Shown in pieces: positions 40,511-49,875 of a DNA stretch of 64,000 nucleotides. Location of the stretch: contig JAXLWL010000003.1 in the NCBI GenBank assembly GCA_046328505.1, forward strand, positions 186,001 through 250,000, in the 5' to 3' direction. This DNA comes from JBDHWG01 sp046328505 (lineage in GTDB: Bacteria > Chloroflexota > Anaerolineae > Epilineales > JAHCIE01). Within the stretch, counting starts at the first letter, position 1. The number at the start of each line of letters is the position of its first letter. The position numbers were made by a program, and so were the translations under genes. The notes under the pieces were generated by a model. It made no database searches, had not been told where the DNA came from, and worked only from the letters and a program-made list of their open reading frames with translations.

Positions 40511-43500
40511 CTACTCGCTCGCCCAGCCCACCGCAAGCAACGGGAGATAGACCCTGTGGGTCGTCTCGCAGCAGGTCGTCGCCGTGGGCGTCGGCGTTGG
40601 TGGCACCGGCGTGTCCGTGACCGCGGCCGTGGCTGTGGCCGTCGGCGTCGTGGCCGGTGTGTCCGAGCCGGTCGGGGTCGCGGTGGCTGTCGCCGTCAGC
40701 GTGAGCGTCGCAGTGGGTGTCAGGCTCGCGGCGGGCGTGGCGCTCGGTGTCGTCGTGGCGCTCGGTGTCGCGGTCGGCGTCACGGTGGGCGCGCTCACGC
40801 GCCAGGTCGCGTGCGCCAGGAGCTGTGCCCCGTTGCGCAGCACGTCCAGGTACTCGGCCTCAATCGTATCACCGTCGCTGACCTTCAGTGTCTTGGTCGA
40901 CGGGTCGCTGGCGGCACAATCCACGCAGAACTTGATATTCTGGTTCGAGGCCAACGTGTTGTACACCGTCGAGCCTGGCACCACGGGACGGAGATCGACC
41001 TGGAAAGCGTACGGGCTGCTCGTGCTCGAGACCAGAGCGTGGATGACTGGGTACTGGTCATAGTGGGCGGGCAGTTCAACGTCGAACAGATAGAGAGATG
41101 CTGAGCCGGCGACACCGACGTATGTTCCCCCGTCGCGATCGAAATAGAGATCGACCGTGGGTGTCGGCGTCAGGGTAGGTGTGCCGGTGAGCGTCGGCGT
41201 CGCCGTCGCGGTGGCGGTAGCGCTGGCCGTTGGCGTCGCGGTCGGCAGCGGCGTCTGAGTGGCCGTCGCCGTCGCGGTCGCCGTCGCCGTCGCGGTGGCA
41301 GCCGGTGTCGCGGTAGCGGTGGCCGTTGCGGTCGGCGTGGGCGCCTGGGCGCGCCACGTCGCGTAGCGAATCAGGTCCTGATACTGGACGATGATTCGGT
41401 CACCGTCCTTGACCTTGAGGATATACTGGCCCACGTCATTTCCGGCGCAGGCTGTGCAGAAGCGAACCGCAGGCGTCATCACAAGGTGCGTCGGGCTGAT
41501 TGTCGTGACCGGCACGTAGAGCGGGCTTGTGCCCAGCGGCGTGCTATCACTGCGGATGGCTACCATGCTCGATGACGACGACGTCACAAACAGCTCGACC
41601 GTCAGGTAGTCCGATTCGGTGTAGAACACGCCTGTCGGCTCGTGGCCGGGGAAAGCGATGCCCGGCGTCGGCGTCACAGTCGGGCTGCTCGTCGGCGTAC
41701 CCGTTGACGTGGTTGTCACCGTCGGCGTCGCCGTCAGGGTCCCGTTGGGCGTCGGCGTTCCGGTCGGCGTCGGTGTCCGGGTCGCTGTCGAGGCAGGGGT
41801 TCCCGTGCGGGTGGCGGTCGCCGTCGCTGTTGCCGTGCTCGTCGGAGTCGCGGTCGCCGTCGCCGTTCTGGTCGGCGTGCCCGTGCTCGTCGGGGTCGGA
41901 GTCAATGTGGGCGTGAACGTCGCCGCAGGAATGGCATAGGTCAGGCGCAGCGCGGGACGCTGGCTGTTACTGCACGTCGGCGACGCGACGAGGCCACACC
42001 AGACGAAGATGTTGTTAGGCGCAACTTGTGGGCCGTCCAGTCGGAAGGTTACGCGGCCCGTCGTGCCACGGCGGCGCGCAATCTCGGCGCGCTGGCCCGC
42101 GTCCAGCGTAAAGGTGTTGGCCGCGCCTACGCTCAGATCGCCGGTCTGGAACGTAGTGGGCGCGAATGTGACCGTCGCGGCATGGATGTCGCCGAATGTC
42201 GCCTGCGCGAGAGGCGCGGTCTCATCGAAACCGCCCGCCTTTGAGGGAAGCAGCCCAAGCTGCCATGTCGCCGCAACATCTGATGTGTAGTCGGTGCGGC
42301 CGGACAGGGAGAGCGACGCATCCGTCACGATGGCGCCGGCGGGCAAGGCCGACAGGTTGAACTGCACGACGCCGTGATGGATGTTCTGGCCGCCGGCCCA
42401 CACACCCGCCCACAGGTCGCCGGGGAATTGCGTCGAATAGGAGCTGACAAAGCCGACGTCGGTGCTGTTGGCATAGATGACGGTGGATCCCGGCTGCGGG
42501 GTCCATGTCGGCACGGCTGTCGCGGTCGGGCCGCCCGGCGCCGGCGTCAGAGTCATGGTTGGGGTCGGCGGTGTGATGTTCGGCGCGAGCGTCGGTGTCA
42601 CCGACGGCGTCGGGGTCGCGGTTACCGTCAGGGACGGCGTCGGCGACGCCGTGGCCGTCGAGGTTGCGGTTGGCGTCGGCGGCTGCACCCACGTAGAGGC
42701 GCCCGTCGCGGGGGTGATCATGATCGGCCCGGGGTCGTCCGGGCGCGTGTACGCGGCCCGCAGCGCCACGCCGTCGGCCACCAGCAGAGCATTCGAAGGC
42801 GGGTCCTGCGCAGTTCGGAAGGCGAGCGAGGCGGTAAAGTAAGGGCTGCGCGGCGAGGTGCGAGCCAGTTGCAGCGGGAGCGTCGCGAGCAGATTGCCAT
42901 CCTTCGTGCTGGTGACCTGGACGGTCACAGACGACACATCGGCGTCGCGCAAGAATGTGTCAACGACGGTCAGAGTCGCCGTGTCGCTCACCCCTTGATA
43001 CTGGTTACGGTCGAACAGGACGACTGTCCCCACCGTCCATTCCCACTCGCCGACGACACCTGGGAAAAGAGCAGGCAGTCGCAGGCGAGTCCGGTACGGC
43101 TGGCTGGCGCTCAGGTCGAACTGCGAGACATCGACCTGGAACGAGGTGATGCCCACACCCGGGTGCAGCCCCGCGGCATTGCCGCCAACGGGCTGTTCGA
43201 AGTTGTAGAAGTCGCGGATTTCGACCTGGTACTGATACGGCGGCGAGCTTCCGGCCAGCGTGTTCTGGCACAGGTTCACCCATAGCTTGCCGTTCTGGAA
43301 CTCCGGCGGGAAGTCATGCTGCGGCGGCCCGCCTTTCTCCTGGCTCATCCAGATGCGCGCGACCTCGCTCGGCGTCCCAGGTACAGGGTAGGGACAATCG
43401 ACGGGCTGAATCGTCGGGCTGGAGGTCGCCGTCGCCTGCGGCGTGCGCGTGACCGTCGACGTCGGGGTCGCCGACGGAGTTGCCGTCGCGGTCGCGGTGG

Positions 43501-43672
43501 ACGTCGGCCCAGTGGTCGCCGTCGCGCCAGGCGGCGGCAGCGTGCCGCCACCGCCCGGTAGGGTCGGCACGCCCTGCGGTGAGGGCGCGGCCGCCAGGGG
43601 ACGCGGCGGGACGGTTATCACGGTGGCCAGACAGGCCAGGATTAAGAGCAACACAAGCAAGCGGCGGGACAT
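40511..43672 (-). CDS. Large secreted multidomain protein with Thr/Pro stalks, DNRLRE-like module, FC-x-C domains and YLPLL tail
   Basis: 1053 residues from ATG 43672 (AAGGTGA seven bases upstream). Signal peptide about 1-30, then a Pro/Thr stretch. The shared N-terminal domain starts VARIWMSQEKGGPPQHDFP (about 105-215). A second beta domain (about 225-335: SDTATLTVVDTFLRDADVSSVTVQV) recurs twice later (about 672-785 and 840-957), there with FCTAC or FCVDC and a closing KVxDGDxI ... ATWR. A DNRLRE-like module spans about 395-580 (GVVQFNLSALPAGA). Low-complexity linkers of Thr/Pro/Ala/Ser join all of them. The protein ends HRVYLPLLAVGWASE. The overall shape is a long, probably glycosylated surface fibre; no catalytic motif is seen. 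Confidence 0.78.
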   Translation of the reverse strand: MSRRLLVLLLILACLATVITVPPRPLAAAPSPQGVPTLPGGGGTLPPPGATATTGPTSTATATATPSATPTSTVTRTPQATATSSPTIQPVDCPYPVPGTPSEVARIWMSQEKGGPPQHDFPPEFQNGKLWVNLCQNTLAGSSPPYQYQVEIRDFYNFEQPVGGNAAGLHPGVGITSFQVDVSQFDLSASQPYRTRLRLPALFPGVVGEWEWTVGTVVLFDRNQYQGVSDTATLTVVDTFLRDADVSSVTVQVTSTKDGNLLATLPLQLARTSPRSPYFTASLAFRTAQDPPSNALLVADGVALRAAYTRPDDPGPIMITPATGASTWVQPPTPTATSTATASPTPSLTVTATPTPSVTPTLAPNITPPTPTMTLTPAPGGPTATAVPTWTPQPGSTVIYANSTDVGFVSSYSTQFPGDLWAGVWAGGQNIHHGVVQFNLSALPAGAIVTDASLSLSGRTDYTSDVAATWQLGLLPSKAGGFDETAPLAQATFGDIHAATVTFAPTTFQTGDLSVGAANTFTLDAGQRAEIARRRGTTGRVTFRLDGPQVAPNNIFVWCGLVASPTCSNSQRPALRLTYAIPAATFTPTLTPTPTSTGTPTRTATATATPTSTATATATATRTGTPASTATRTPTPTGTPTPNGTLTATPTVTTTSTGTPTSSPTVTPTPGIAFPGHEPTGVFYTESDYLTVELFVTSSSSSMVAIRSDSTPLGTSPLYVPVTTISPTHLVMTPAVRFCTACAGNDVGQYILKVKDGDRIIVQYQDLIRYATWRAQAPTPTATATATATPAATATATATATATATQTPLPTATPTASATATATATPTLTGTPTLTPTPTVDLYFDRDGGTYVGVAGSASLYLFDVELPAHYDQYPVIHALVSSTSSPYAFQVDLRPVVPGSTVYNTLASNQNIKFCVDCAASDPSTKTLKVSDGDTIEAEYLDVLRNGAQLLAHATWRVSAPTVTPTATPSATTTPSATPAASLTPTATLTLTATATATPTGSDTPATTPTATATAAVTDTPVPPTPTPTATTCCETTHRVYLPLLAVGWASE

Positions 43673-43759
43673 AGTCGGTCACCTTCTAGGACGCGGCGGC
43701 CGTCGTGCGCGCCGACGCTACAGGGCAAAAGCTACCTGCCTGGCCTACGCACGTCAGCA

Positions 43760-46564
43760 TCACGACCCGGCAAAGAGAAGCGGTAGATAGAGCTTGACCG
43801 ACTGCGGCACGGGAGTCGTCGCGGTTGGCGTCGGCGTACTCGTCGGGGTCGCGGTCGGCGTGAACGTCCGGGTCGGGGTCGCCGTCGCCGTCCGCGTGGC
43901 AGTGCTCGTCGGCGTGCGCGTCGCAGTCGCGGTCGCCGTTGGCGTCGCGCTGGCCGTCGGCGTCGGTGTGAGCGTCACAGTTTCGGTCGCCGTAGGTGTA
44001 GAGGTCGGCGTGGGCGTCGGTGTGACGGTATCGGTCGGCGTCGGCGTGTCCGGGGGCGCAACCTCGTACCAGGTGGACACACCGGTGTACTGCGGGTTAT
44101 TGGATGGATACAGCACGTTGATGGTCGTAGACGGCGGGTACACGCGCACGCGCGGCGACGGGTCGTTGCCGCTCTGGTTGCACGATTCCCAGCAGAACGC
44201 GATGTCCTCGTTGGCGACGTAGAGGTTGGGCGTGTTGGGGTCCTGGTACAACGTCAGCACAGCCGCGCCGCCCCAGGGGCCGATAGTCACGGCCTTGGCG
44301 TAAACGGCACCGACGCCCGACAGTGTGGGATCATAGATCGAGATCCTGGCCGTATCCGCCAGGCCGACATAGTATGGCTTGTCGAAGCGCACCTCTGGCG
44401 TCTGGCTCGTCGGCGTCGGGCTGGGCGTCGATGTGTCGGTCGGCGTCGGCGTCGAGGTGAGGGTCGGCGTCGGGGTGTACGTCAGGGTCGGTGTGAACGT
44501 CGGTGTCAGAGTGAGCGTCGCAGTTGGAGTGAACGTCGGCGTCCGCGTTGCGGTGAGGCTGGGCGTCACGGAAGCTGACGCGGTCGCCGTGAGGGGCACA
44601 GTCGACGTCGGCGTCACGGTCGGCGCCGTCGACACGAGGCACGTGGCGTCCTTGAAATCGACGATGAACGGGGCCGGACGCAGCAACAGATGCACAGACT
44701 GGCTGCGTGTGGCATAGTTCGTCGCGCTGACGCTGATGGTATAGTCGCCTTCGGCAATTCCCGAGTAAATCGGCCCGATACTGTACGCCCCGTTCCCGCC
44801 GGTCGTATTGGAACGCGGCGGCGTGACCCCCTGGAGCGTCACCTGCGCGGTATCGACAGGCTGTCCCTGGCAGTTCTGGACGACCCCTTCGACAAGCACC
44901 TGGGGCGTCCCGCCGACGGCTGTGGGCGTGAGGGTTGACGTAAGCGTGAGCGTGGGCGTCGGCGTCCTGGTCGCGCCGCCGGTCGCCGTGGCGCTCGGCG
45001 TGGACGTGGCGGGCGCGCCGACGACATAGTTCAGCTTCAACACCGGCGCCGGATAGGAGCTGGCCTGTCCTATTTGCGTGCCGCTGCTCCAACCGAAGAG
45101 GTTGCTCCCGAAAGACCAGCTTAGTGGACCCGTCACACGAAATACAACGCGCCCCTGACCGGAAAGCTGGGCCGCGACCGCGTTAACGGCATCCGCGCTG
45201 AAGAAGAGCTTGTTGGGCTTGCCGGGCGCGAGGTCGGACGGACCAAGAGGCGGCGACAGGGTTGAGAGCGTGTTGGCTGTGAAGACGTCGCTGAAGGTCA
45301 TCGTCGCCCCCACCGTGTGGCTCCCGTAGTCAACCAGCTCGACCTTCCAGCTGCCACCCGAGCTATCGAAGAGACCTGGCAGCAGATCGGTGCCCGTGAG
45401 GGTAAGATCAGCATTTACCAGGTGCGCGTTTGCAGGTAGGGTAGGCGCGAATTGCACGATACCCAGGAAGACGGGGGCGTCGGACTCGCGGTAACCCACG
45501 TACATCGGGATATTGTCAGAGCCGAGCCGCACTGCCCCGTTCTTCGGTCCAGTGACGTAGCCGATCTTGTCCGGCGGCGGGGTCACCGTCAGGGTCTGCG
45601 CTCCGACGGGGAACGTCGCGGTCGGTGTGGGCGTCGGTGTGGACGTGCCGGCGGGAACGGTGGCGCCCGGCGTGCCAGGACTACTGCCCGGCCGCCACAA
45701 CGCCGTCGTCTCCAGGTCCAGCGCCGCGTAACTCGCGTGGATGGTGTCGCCGTTCGCGCCGACGTATAGCGTCGCCGCCGTGCCGTTGGAACAGTCCGGC
45801 TGGTCGCAGAAAGTAAGGTCGGGAAAACCCTGGCTGATGAAGCCGGTGTCGAAGCGGCCGGTGTTGAAGCCCGTCTCCTTCAGGCGCACATCGATGCCCT
45901 TTGGCGTGCCATTCTGTGACCAGACGTGGACGGTCACAATGTCGGCGCCATTGATGTCGAGGTTGGCAGACTTGTCGTAGACTTCGAGGCGCGCCGGCGA
46001 ATCCAGCCCATAGCCATAATACGTTGTGTCGTTGAACTTGATGTTCGCCCCGATGTCCCACTCGGCGTCACCGTAGCGCGTCCACGCGCCGGCCGGAGGC
46101 ACGAGCTGATACGAGAGGCGCGTGTGATACGGACCGCCCACCGCCGGCAGTGAGCCGGTGGCCGGCGACCAGGGCAGCGAGATGATGCCCCACGCCGCCT
46201 GGTATTGCCCTTCGAGGCGCGGGGGCTGCGGCGCGCCAAAGTCGTTGAGCGTGTCGATCCGAAAGGCCGCGTCGCCGGTGAACCAGATGTTGACGTAGAT
46301 GAGGGTCGTGCCTTCGGGAAACTGCGTCTGCGCGGCGCCGAGCGGCTGAGAGCTAACCCAGATGAAGGGGCCTTGCGATTGATGGGCGTCCATGGTGGGC
46401 GTGGGGCCGCCAATCGCTGCGATCGTTGGGTTAACAGGCGTGGCGGTCGGCGGCGTTACGTCGTTCGGATTGAACGCCGCGCTCGCCGCGTCACCCAGGG
46501 TAAGGATCACGACCGCGCAGAGGGCAAGGGCCGCGGCCCAAATGATGGCGATGTACTTCTTCAC
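43760..46564 (-). CDS. Large secreted multidomain protein, paralogue of the preceding type, with carboxypeptidase-regulatory-like domain and YLPLL tail
   Basis: 934 residues from GTG 46564. Signal peptide about 1-30. The shared N-terminal domain covers about 50-175 (IWVSSQPLGAAQTQFPEGTTLIYVNIWF). FC-type domain A spans about 176-295 (SPARLEVYDKSANLDINGADIVTVHVWSQ; ETGFNTGRF; FCDQPDC). A DNRLRE-like module is at about 320-515, and a carboxypeptidase-regulatory-like domain at about 553-636 (VEGVVQNCQGQPVDTAQVTLQG; GNGAYSIGPI; GDYTISVSATNY). Domain B is at about 723-834 (FCWESC), again joined by Thr/Pro linkers. It ends VKLYLPLLFAGS. Gene order and domain sharing show that it arose with the 40511 gene by duplication. 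It is probably an envelope fibre or adhesin. Confidence 0.78.
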   Translation of the reverse strand: MKKYIAIIWAAALALCAVVILTLGDAASAAFNPNDVTPPTATPVNPTIAAIGGPTPTMDAHQSQGPFIWVSSQPLGAAQTQFPEGTTLIYVNIWFTGDAAFRIDTLNDFGAPQPPRLEGQYQAAWGIISLPWSPATGSLPAVGGPYHTRLSYQLVPPAGAWTRYGDAEWDIGANIKFNDTTYYGYGLDSPARLEVYDKSANLDINGADIVTVHVWSQNGTPKGIDVRLKETGFNTGRFDTGFISQGFPDLTFCDQPDCSNGTAATLYVGANGDTIHASYAALDLETTALWRPGSSPGTPGATVPAGTSTPTPTPTATFPVGAQTLTVTPPPDKIGYVTGPKNGAVRLGSDNIPMYVGYRESDAPVFLGIVQFAPTLPANAHLVNADLTLTGTDLLPGLFDSSGGSWKVELVDYGSHTVGATMTFSDVFTANTLSTLSPPLGPSDLAPGKPNKLFFSADAVNAVAAQLSGQGRVVFRVTGPLSWSFGSNLFGWSSGTQIGQASSYPAPVLKLNYVVGAPATSTPSATATGGATRTPTPTLTLTSTLTPTAVGGTPQVLVEGVVQNCQGQPVDTAQVTLQGVTPPRSNTTGGNGAYSIGPIYSGIAEGDYTISVSATNYATRSQSVHLLLRPAPFIVDFKDATCLVSTAPTVTPTSTVPLTATASASVTPSLTATRTPTFTPTATLTLTPTFTPTLTYTPTPTLTSTPTPTDTSTPSPTPTSQTPEVRFDKPYYVGLADTARISIYDPTLSGVGAVYAKAVTIGPWGGAAVLTLYQDPNTPNLYVANEDIAFCWESCNQSGNDPSPRVRVYPPSTTINVLYPSNNPQYTGVSTWYEVAPPDTPTPTDTVTPTPTPTSTPTATETVTLTPTPTASATPTATATATRTPTSTATRTATATPTRTFTPTATPTSTPTPTATTPVPQSVKLYLPLLFAGS

Positions 46565-46704
46565 AGCTAACCTTCATCTCGAGTTGGAATGTGCGCGACA
46601 ATGCCGATGGGAGATAGAAGGCGGGGGGCCAGGGCCGTCCCGTCTCCTATCTCCATGATTTTCCACATATGACCGTGATGTATGACGCCGATTGGGGCTA
46701 CTGG

Positions 46705-49700
46705 TTACGGCGCGGTGGGCTGGGGCTGCTGAATCTGAGAGATGATATCCACAACCTTTTGTTTCGCGTCGGACGGCGCGAGGTTGTAGGCCGTCTGTGC
46801 CTCGTTCAGAGCTTCCGTCCCGCGGCCGGCTCGCTGGTAGACCAGCGCCAGGTTAACCCGGTTGACCCAGCTGTCCGGCGCCAACTCGACGGCCTTCTTG
46901 CTTGCCTGAAGCGCCTGGTCGACCTTGTTGCTCTTCACGTAAATCTCGCCGAGGGCGCTATACGCCGGCACCGCTCGCTGCGAGTCCGGGTCGACCGACA
47001 GCCCCTTGAGATACGCCTGCTCGGCGTTGTCCGACTCGTTTCGCGCCTGGTACAGACGACCGAGGCCAAAGTACGCGTCCGGGTTCTGGGGGTCGAGCTG
47101 TAGCGCCTGGTTCAGCGCAGCCCTCACCACATCGTCGGACTGGCCGGCGAGCTGCGAGGCCAACGCCCACTCGACGTAGTAGTCCGGCGAGTTCGGGTTG
47201 ATCTGGGTCGCCCGCTGGTAGTTCTGGGCCGCCCGCGCGAGCAGGTTGTTGCGGCGCGTCTGGTCGCCCGTCGCCTGCGCCCATAGCAGGTACGCGTGGC
47301 CGACGTTGAAACGCGCGTTGCCGTCGTTCGGCGTCAGAGACGCCGCGTACTCGGCCAGCTGAACGGCCTTGTCGAAGCCCGCGTCGCGGTCGTTGGCGCT
47401 AGAGACGCTACCCGATGCCGCGGCAACATACTCGACCATCTTTCGCACATACTCTGGCTCGCGATTCTGGAGGGTCATCGCGTTCTGCCCGAGGATGAGG
47501 GCCGACCCGATGTCGCCCACGCGGGCGTACGCGTCGGCGCTGGCCATGTACATATCGGCCTGGATGGGCAGGACGTTGCCAAAGACGATCACAGCCAGGA
47601 CGACGAGCGCCAGGGCGGCATACAGGAATATCGCCGTACTGTTGCCCTGCCCGACGGGCACCGGCGGCTTAGGCAGCCACGATGCCAGAAGCGCCAACGC
47701 GGCCAGAAACAGGACCAGGAAGAGATACAGCAGCAGGACCGAGTCGCCATTGGCAAGCCAGATCCCTGTGCGCGCCGCTAGGACCACCACCAATCCGACG
47801 ACCGCCCCAACCGGAATGGTCCAGAAGGCGCGCGGCAGTGTCCCCGCGCGCACGGCCTCCACGCGCGTCTCGAACCAGAGCAGGGCGCTGCCCAGGACGA
47901 TGCTCAGCAGCATGAACCAGACAATGGCGTAGCCGTTGGCGTCCGCGCGGAAGCCGTCAAGCGGTATGAAAGCGTAGGTCAGCACGGCCATGACAATGGC
48001 GGCCATGACGCCGTAGGCCGAGGCCGAGGTGGGCAGGAACAGGGGGGGCGGCAGCGGCCGCGGGGCTCTCGGCGTTGGCGCAGCCTTCGCGCCTCCTGCC
48101 GACGTTGACTTCCCGCCGGACGACGCCTTCGCGCCTGCCGCCTTGACCGCCGGGGCGGGCGCCGGCGCCGCTTCAGGCTCGGTCGCGCCTACCAGGCGTG
48201 GCCGCGCGGCGAGAGCGCCGATAAGCGCCAGGAACGCCCAGAACATGACGCGATTGACCGGGTTCGCCGGGCCAAGGCTAATATCCACGAGATGCCCGAC
48301 GAGCGCCGCCAGCAACGCCGCCAGCAGCCACTGACCCTCGCGGCTGATCGACCCACCGCTCCGATTGGTGAACGCCTGGATGAGCATGAATATCCAGACG
48401 CCGACGAGCAGCCCCAGCGCGGAACCAATTCCGAGATAGAGCGGCAGCCCAAGGACGACCGGCAGTAACGCGGCGCCCGCCGTGCCCAACGCCACCACCA
48501 CGCCGTAGAGAATCGTGTCCGGCCCCGGGCTAGCCAGTCCGAGGCGGCGGAAGATGAGGTACACGGCGGCCGCGATCAGCCACAAGTAGGCGACAAGGCC
48601 AAGCGCGCCTGTCTCAATCAGCCGGTCGAAGCTCTCGTTGTGGGAGCGGTCGGGCAAGAGGTCGCGGGCTTCCTGGTAATGAATGGCGGGTGAGACATTC
48701 GCGCTGAGCGTGATAATCTCGGTCTCCGGCCCGTAACCGATCGGGATACGCGCCGGCTGACTCCCCGCCGCCTGCGCCGCGCCTTCCCAGAGGAGTAGGC
48801 GGACGGCGCCCGTGCTGCCCTGGCTAACATCCATCAACGTCGTGAGGCGGGCGAGAGGCGCCGGCGCACTCGCGAGCGCGGCCTGCACGGGAGGCAGGTT
48901 GAGCGCGCCGAGCAGGACGCCGACAATGAGCGCGGCCACGCTGACACCGACCACAAGCTGCCGACGGCCGCGGACGGCGGCGAGCGTCAGGGCGAAGAAC
49001 ACCACGGCCGCCGCGAGACCAAGCAGCGGGCCGCGGCTATAGGCGAGACCGAAAGCGGCCAGTTGCAGCACGAGGGCAATGCCGTACACGAACTGGCGCA
49101 CCATCGGCACGACAACGCCGGCCCCGGCCCCTTCACTCGCGCCTTCCTCGCCAGTCGAGGGTGTCGCCGGCACGATCAGGCGCGCCACGGTGAGCGGCAT
49201 GACCATGAGCAAGTAGCCCGCGAGGAAGATCGGGTTGCCGAGCGTGCCGAAGACACGCCCACCGTACAGCCCGCGCCAGACGCCGGGCTGGATTCCAAGC
49301 CCCTGCATGACGGCGAAAAGAGCCGCAGGGATGCTGCCCAGGACCACGGCTGTGACAACGCGCTCGACCTGGTCCCGCCGGCGCAGGTCATTCAGGATGA
49401 GGACAAAGATGATAACCAGCGCGAGGACCGAATAGAGCCCCTGGCCGCGCTGATAGGAACCGAACAGACTGGCCCACGGTGTGAGGGACGCGAGCGTGGC
49501 GAGGACATAGGCAACTACCAGAAGCAGGGTGGGCCACAGCAATGCCCTGGGCATGCGCCCCGGCTCACCGGCCGGTGGACGGAGCCGCGAATCGATGACG
49601 CGTACGATCCAGGCGGCGGCCATCACCAGGGCAATGGTGCGCACGATCATCATTTTATCAGGTTCGAAGACGCGAACCGTTGACGTTTGAAAGAATAGGG

Positions 49701-49773
49701 GCGTGACCAGCAGGACCGCCAGCCACCCCGCCTCAATCAGGCGGCTACACCACAGGCTCACTCGTGTGGGCAT
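46705..49773 (-). CDS. O-antigen ligase / O-oligosaccharyltransferase-like membrane protein with TPR domain
   Basis: 1022 residues, start ATG 49773 with AGAGGTG upstream. The first 490 residues hold about twelve membrane helices. The Wzy_C-type external loop includes RSHNESFDRLIETGALGLVAYLW, whose His-Asn motif is typical of WaaL, Wzy and PglL enzymes, and earlier YQRGQGLYSVL. More helices follow an Ala/Pro-rich insert (about 540-580). Residues about 790-1010 are TPR repeats (ANAYLLWAQATGD; YFGLGRLYQARNESDNAEQAYLKGL; ALGEIYVKSNKVDQALQASKKAVEL). The enzyme would move a lipid-linked glycan onto an acceptor outside the membrane. Its position before five Thr-rich secreted proteins makes protein O-glycosylation an attractive role. 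Confidence 0.85.
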   Translation of the reverse strand: MPTRVSLWCSRLIEAGWLAVLLVTPLFFQTSTVRVFEPDKMMIVRTIALVMAAAWIVRVIDSRLRPPAGEPGRMPRALLWPTLLLVVAYVLATLASLTPWASLFGSYQRGQGLYSVLALVIIFVLILNDLRRRDQVERVVTAVVLGSIPAALFAVMQGLGIQPGVWRGLYGGRVFGTLGNPIFLAGYLLMVMPLTVARLIVPATPSTGEEGASEGAGAGVVVPMVRQFVYGIALVLQLAAFGLAYSRGPLLGLAAAVVFFALTLAAVRGRRQLVVGVSVAALIVGVLLGALNLPPVQAALASAPAPLARLTTLMDVSQGSTGAVRLLLWEGAAQAAGSQPARIPIGYGPETEIITLSANVSPAIHYQEARDLLPDRSHNESFDRLIETGALGLVAYLWLIAAAVYLIFRRLGLASPGPDTILYGVVVALGTAGAALLPVVLGLPLYLGIGSALGLLVGVWIFMLIQAFTNRSGGSISREGQWLLAALLAALVGHLVDISLGPANPVNRVMFWAFLALIGALAARPRLVGATEPEAAPAPAPAVKAAGAKASSGGKSTSAGGAKAAPTPRAPRPLPPPLFLPTSASAYGVMAAIVMAVLTYAFIPLDGFRADANGYAIVWFMLLSIVLGSALLWFETRVEAVRAGTLPRAFWTIPVGAVVGLVVVLAARTGIWLANGDSVLLLYLFLVLFLAALALLASWLPKPPVPVGQGNSTAIFLYAALALVVLAVIVFGNVLPIQADMYMASADAYARVGDIGSALILGQNAMTLQNREPEYVRKMVEYVAAASGSVSSANDRDAGFDKAVQLAEYAASLTPNDGNARFNVGHAYLLWAQATGDQTRRNNLLARAAQNYQRATQINPNSPDYYVEWALASQLAGQSDDVVRAALNQALQLDPQNPDAYFGLGRLYQARNESDNAEQAYLKGLSVDPDSQRAVPAYSALGEIYVKSNKVDQALQASKKAVELAPDSWVNRVNLALVYQRAGRGTEALNEAQTAYNLAPSDAKQKVVDIISQIQQPQPTAP

Positions 49774-49801
49774 CGGGTTGGTACACCTCTTTCCGGTAGT
49801 C

Positions 49802-49822
49802 TTACACTCCGTAAGAGTGTAA
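49802..49822. repeat. Inverted repeat upstream of the O-antigen-ligase gene
   Basis: TTACACTC, loop CGTAA, GAGTGTAA: a perfect 8-bp stem whose near end is 28 bases before ATG 49773. It could be an operator or a leader hairpin. Confidence 0.5.
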
Positions 49823-49875
49823 CGCGCCGGACGCCCCGGCGATACGGGCTAGCACAAATTCACCGCCGCCTTGTC

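Noticed and set aside
40580..44060. Repetitive GTCGGCGTC-type DNA considered as a CRISPR or satellite array
   Set aside because: No regular repeat-spacer spacing; it encodes Thr/Pro/Ala-rich linkers in secreted proteins.
49655..49685. GGTTCGAAG as a possible tRNA T-loop
   Set aside because: It lies inside the coding sequence of the ligase and no acceptor, anticodon or D stem fits.
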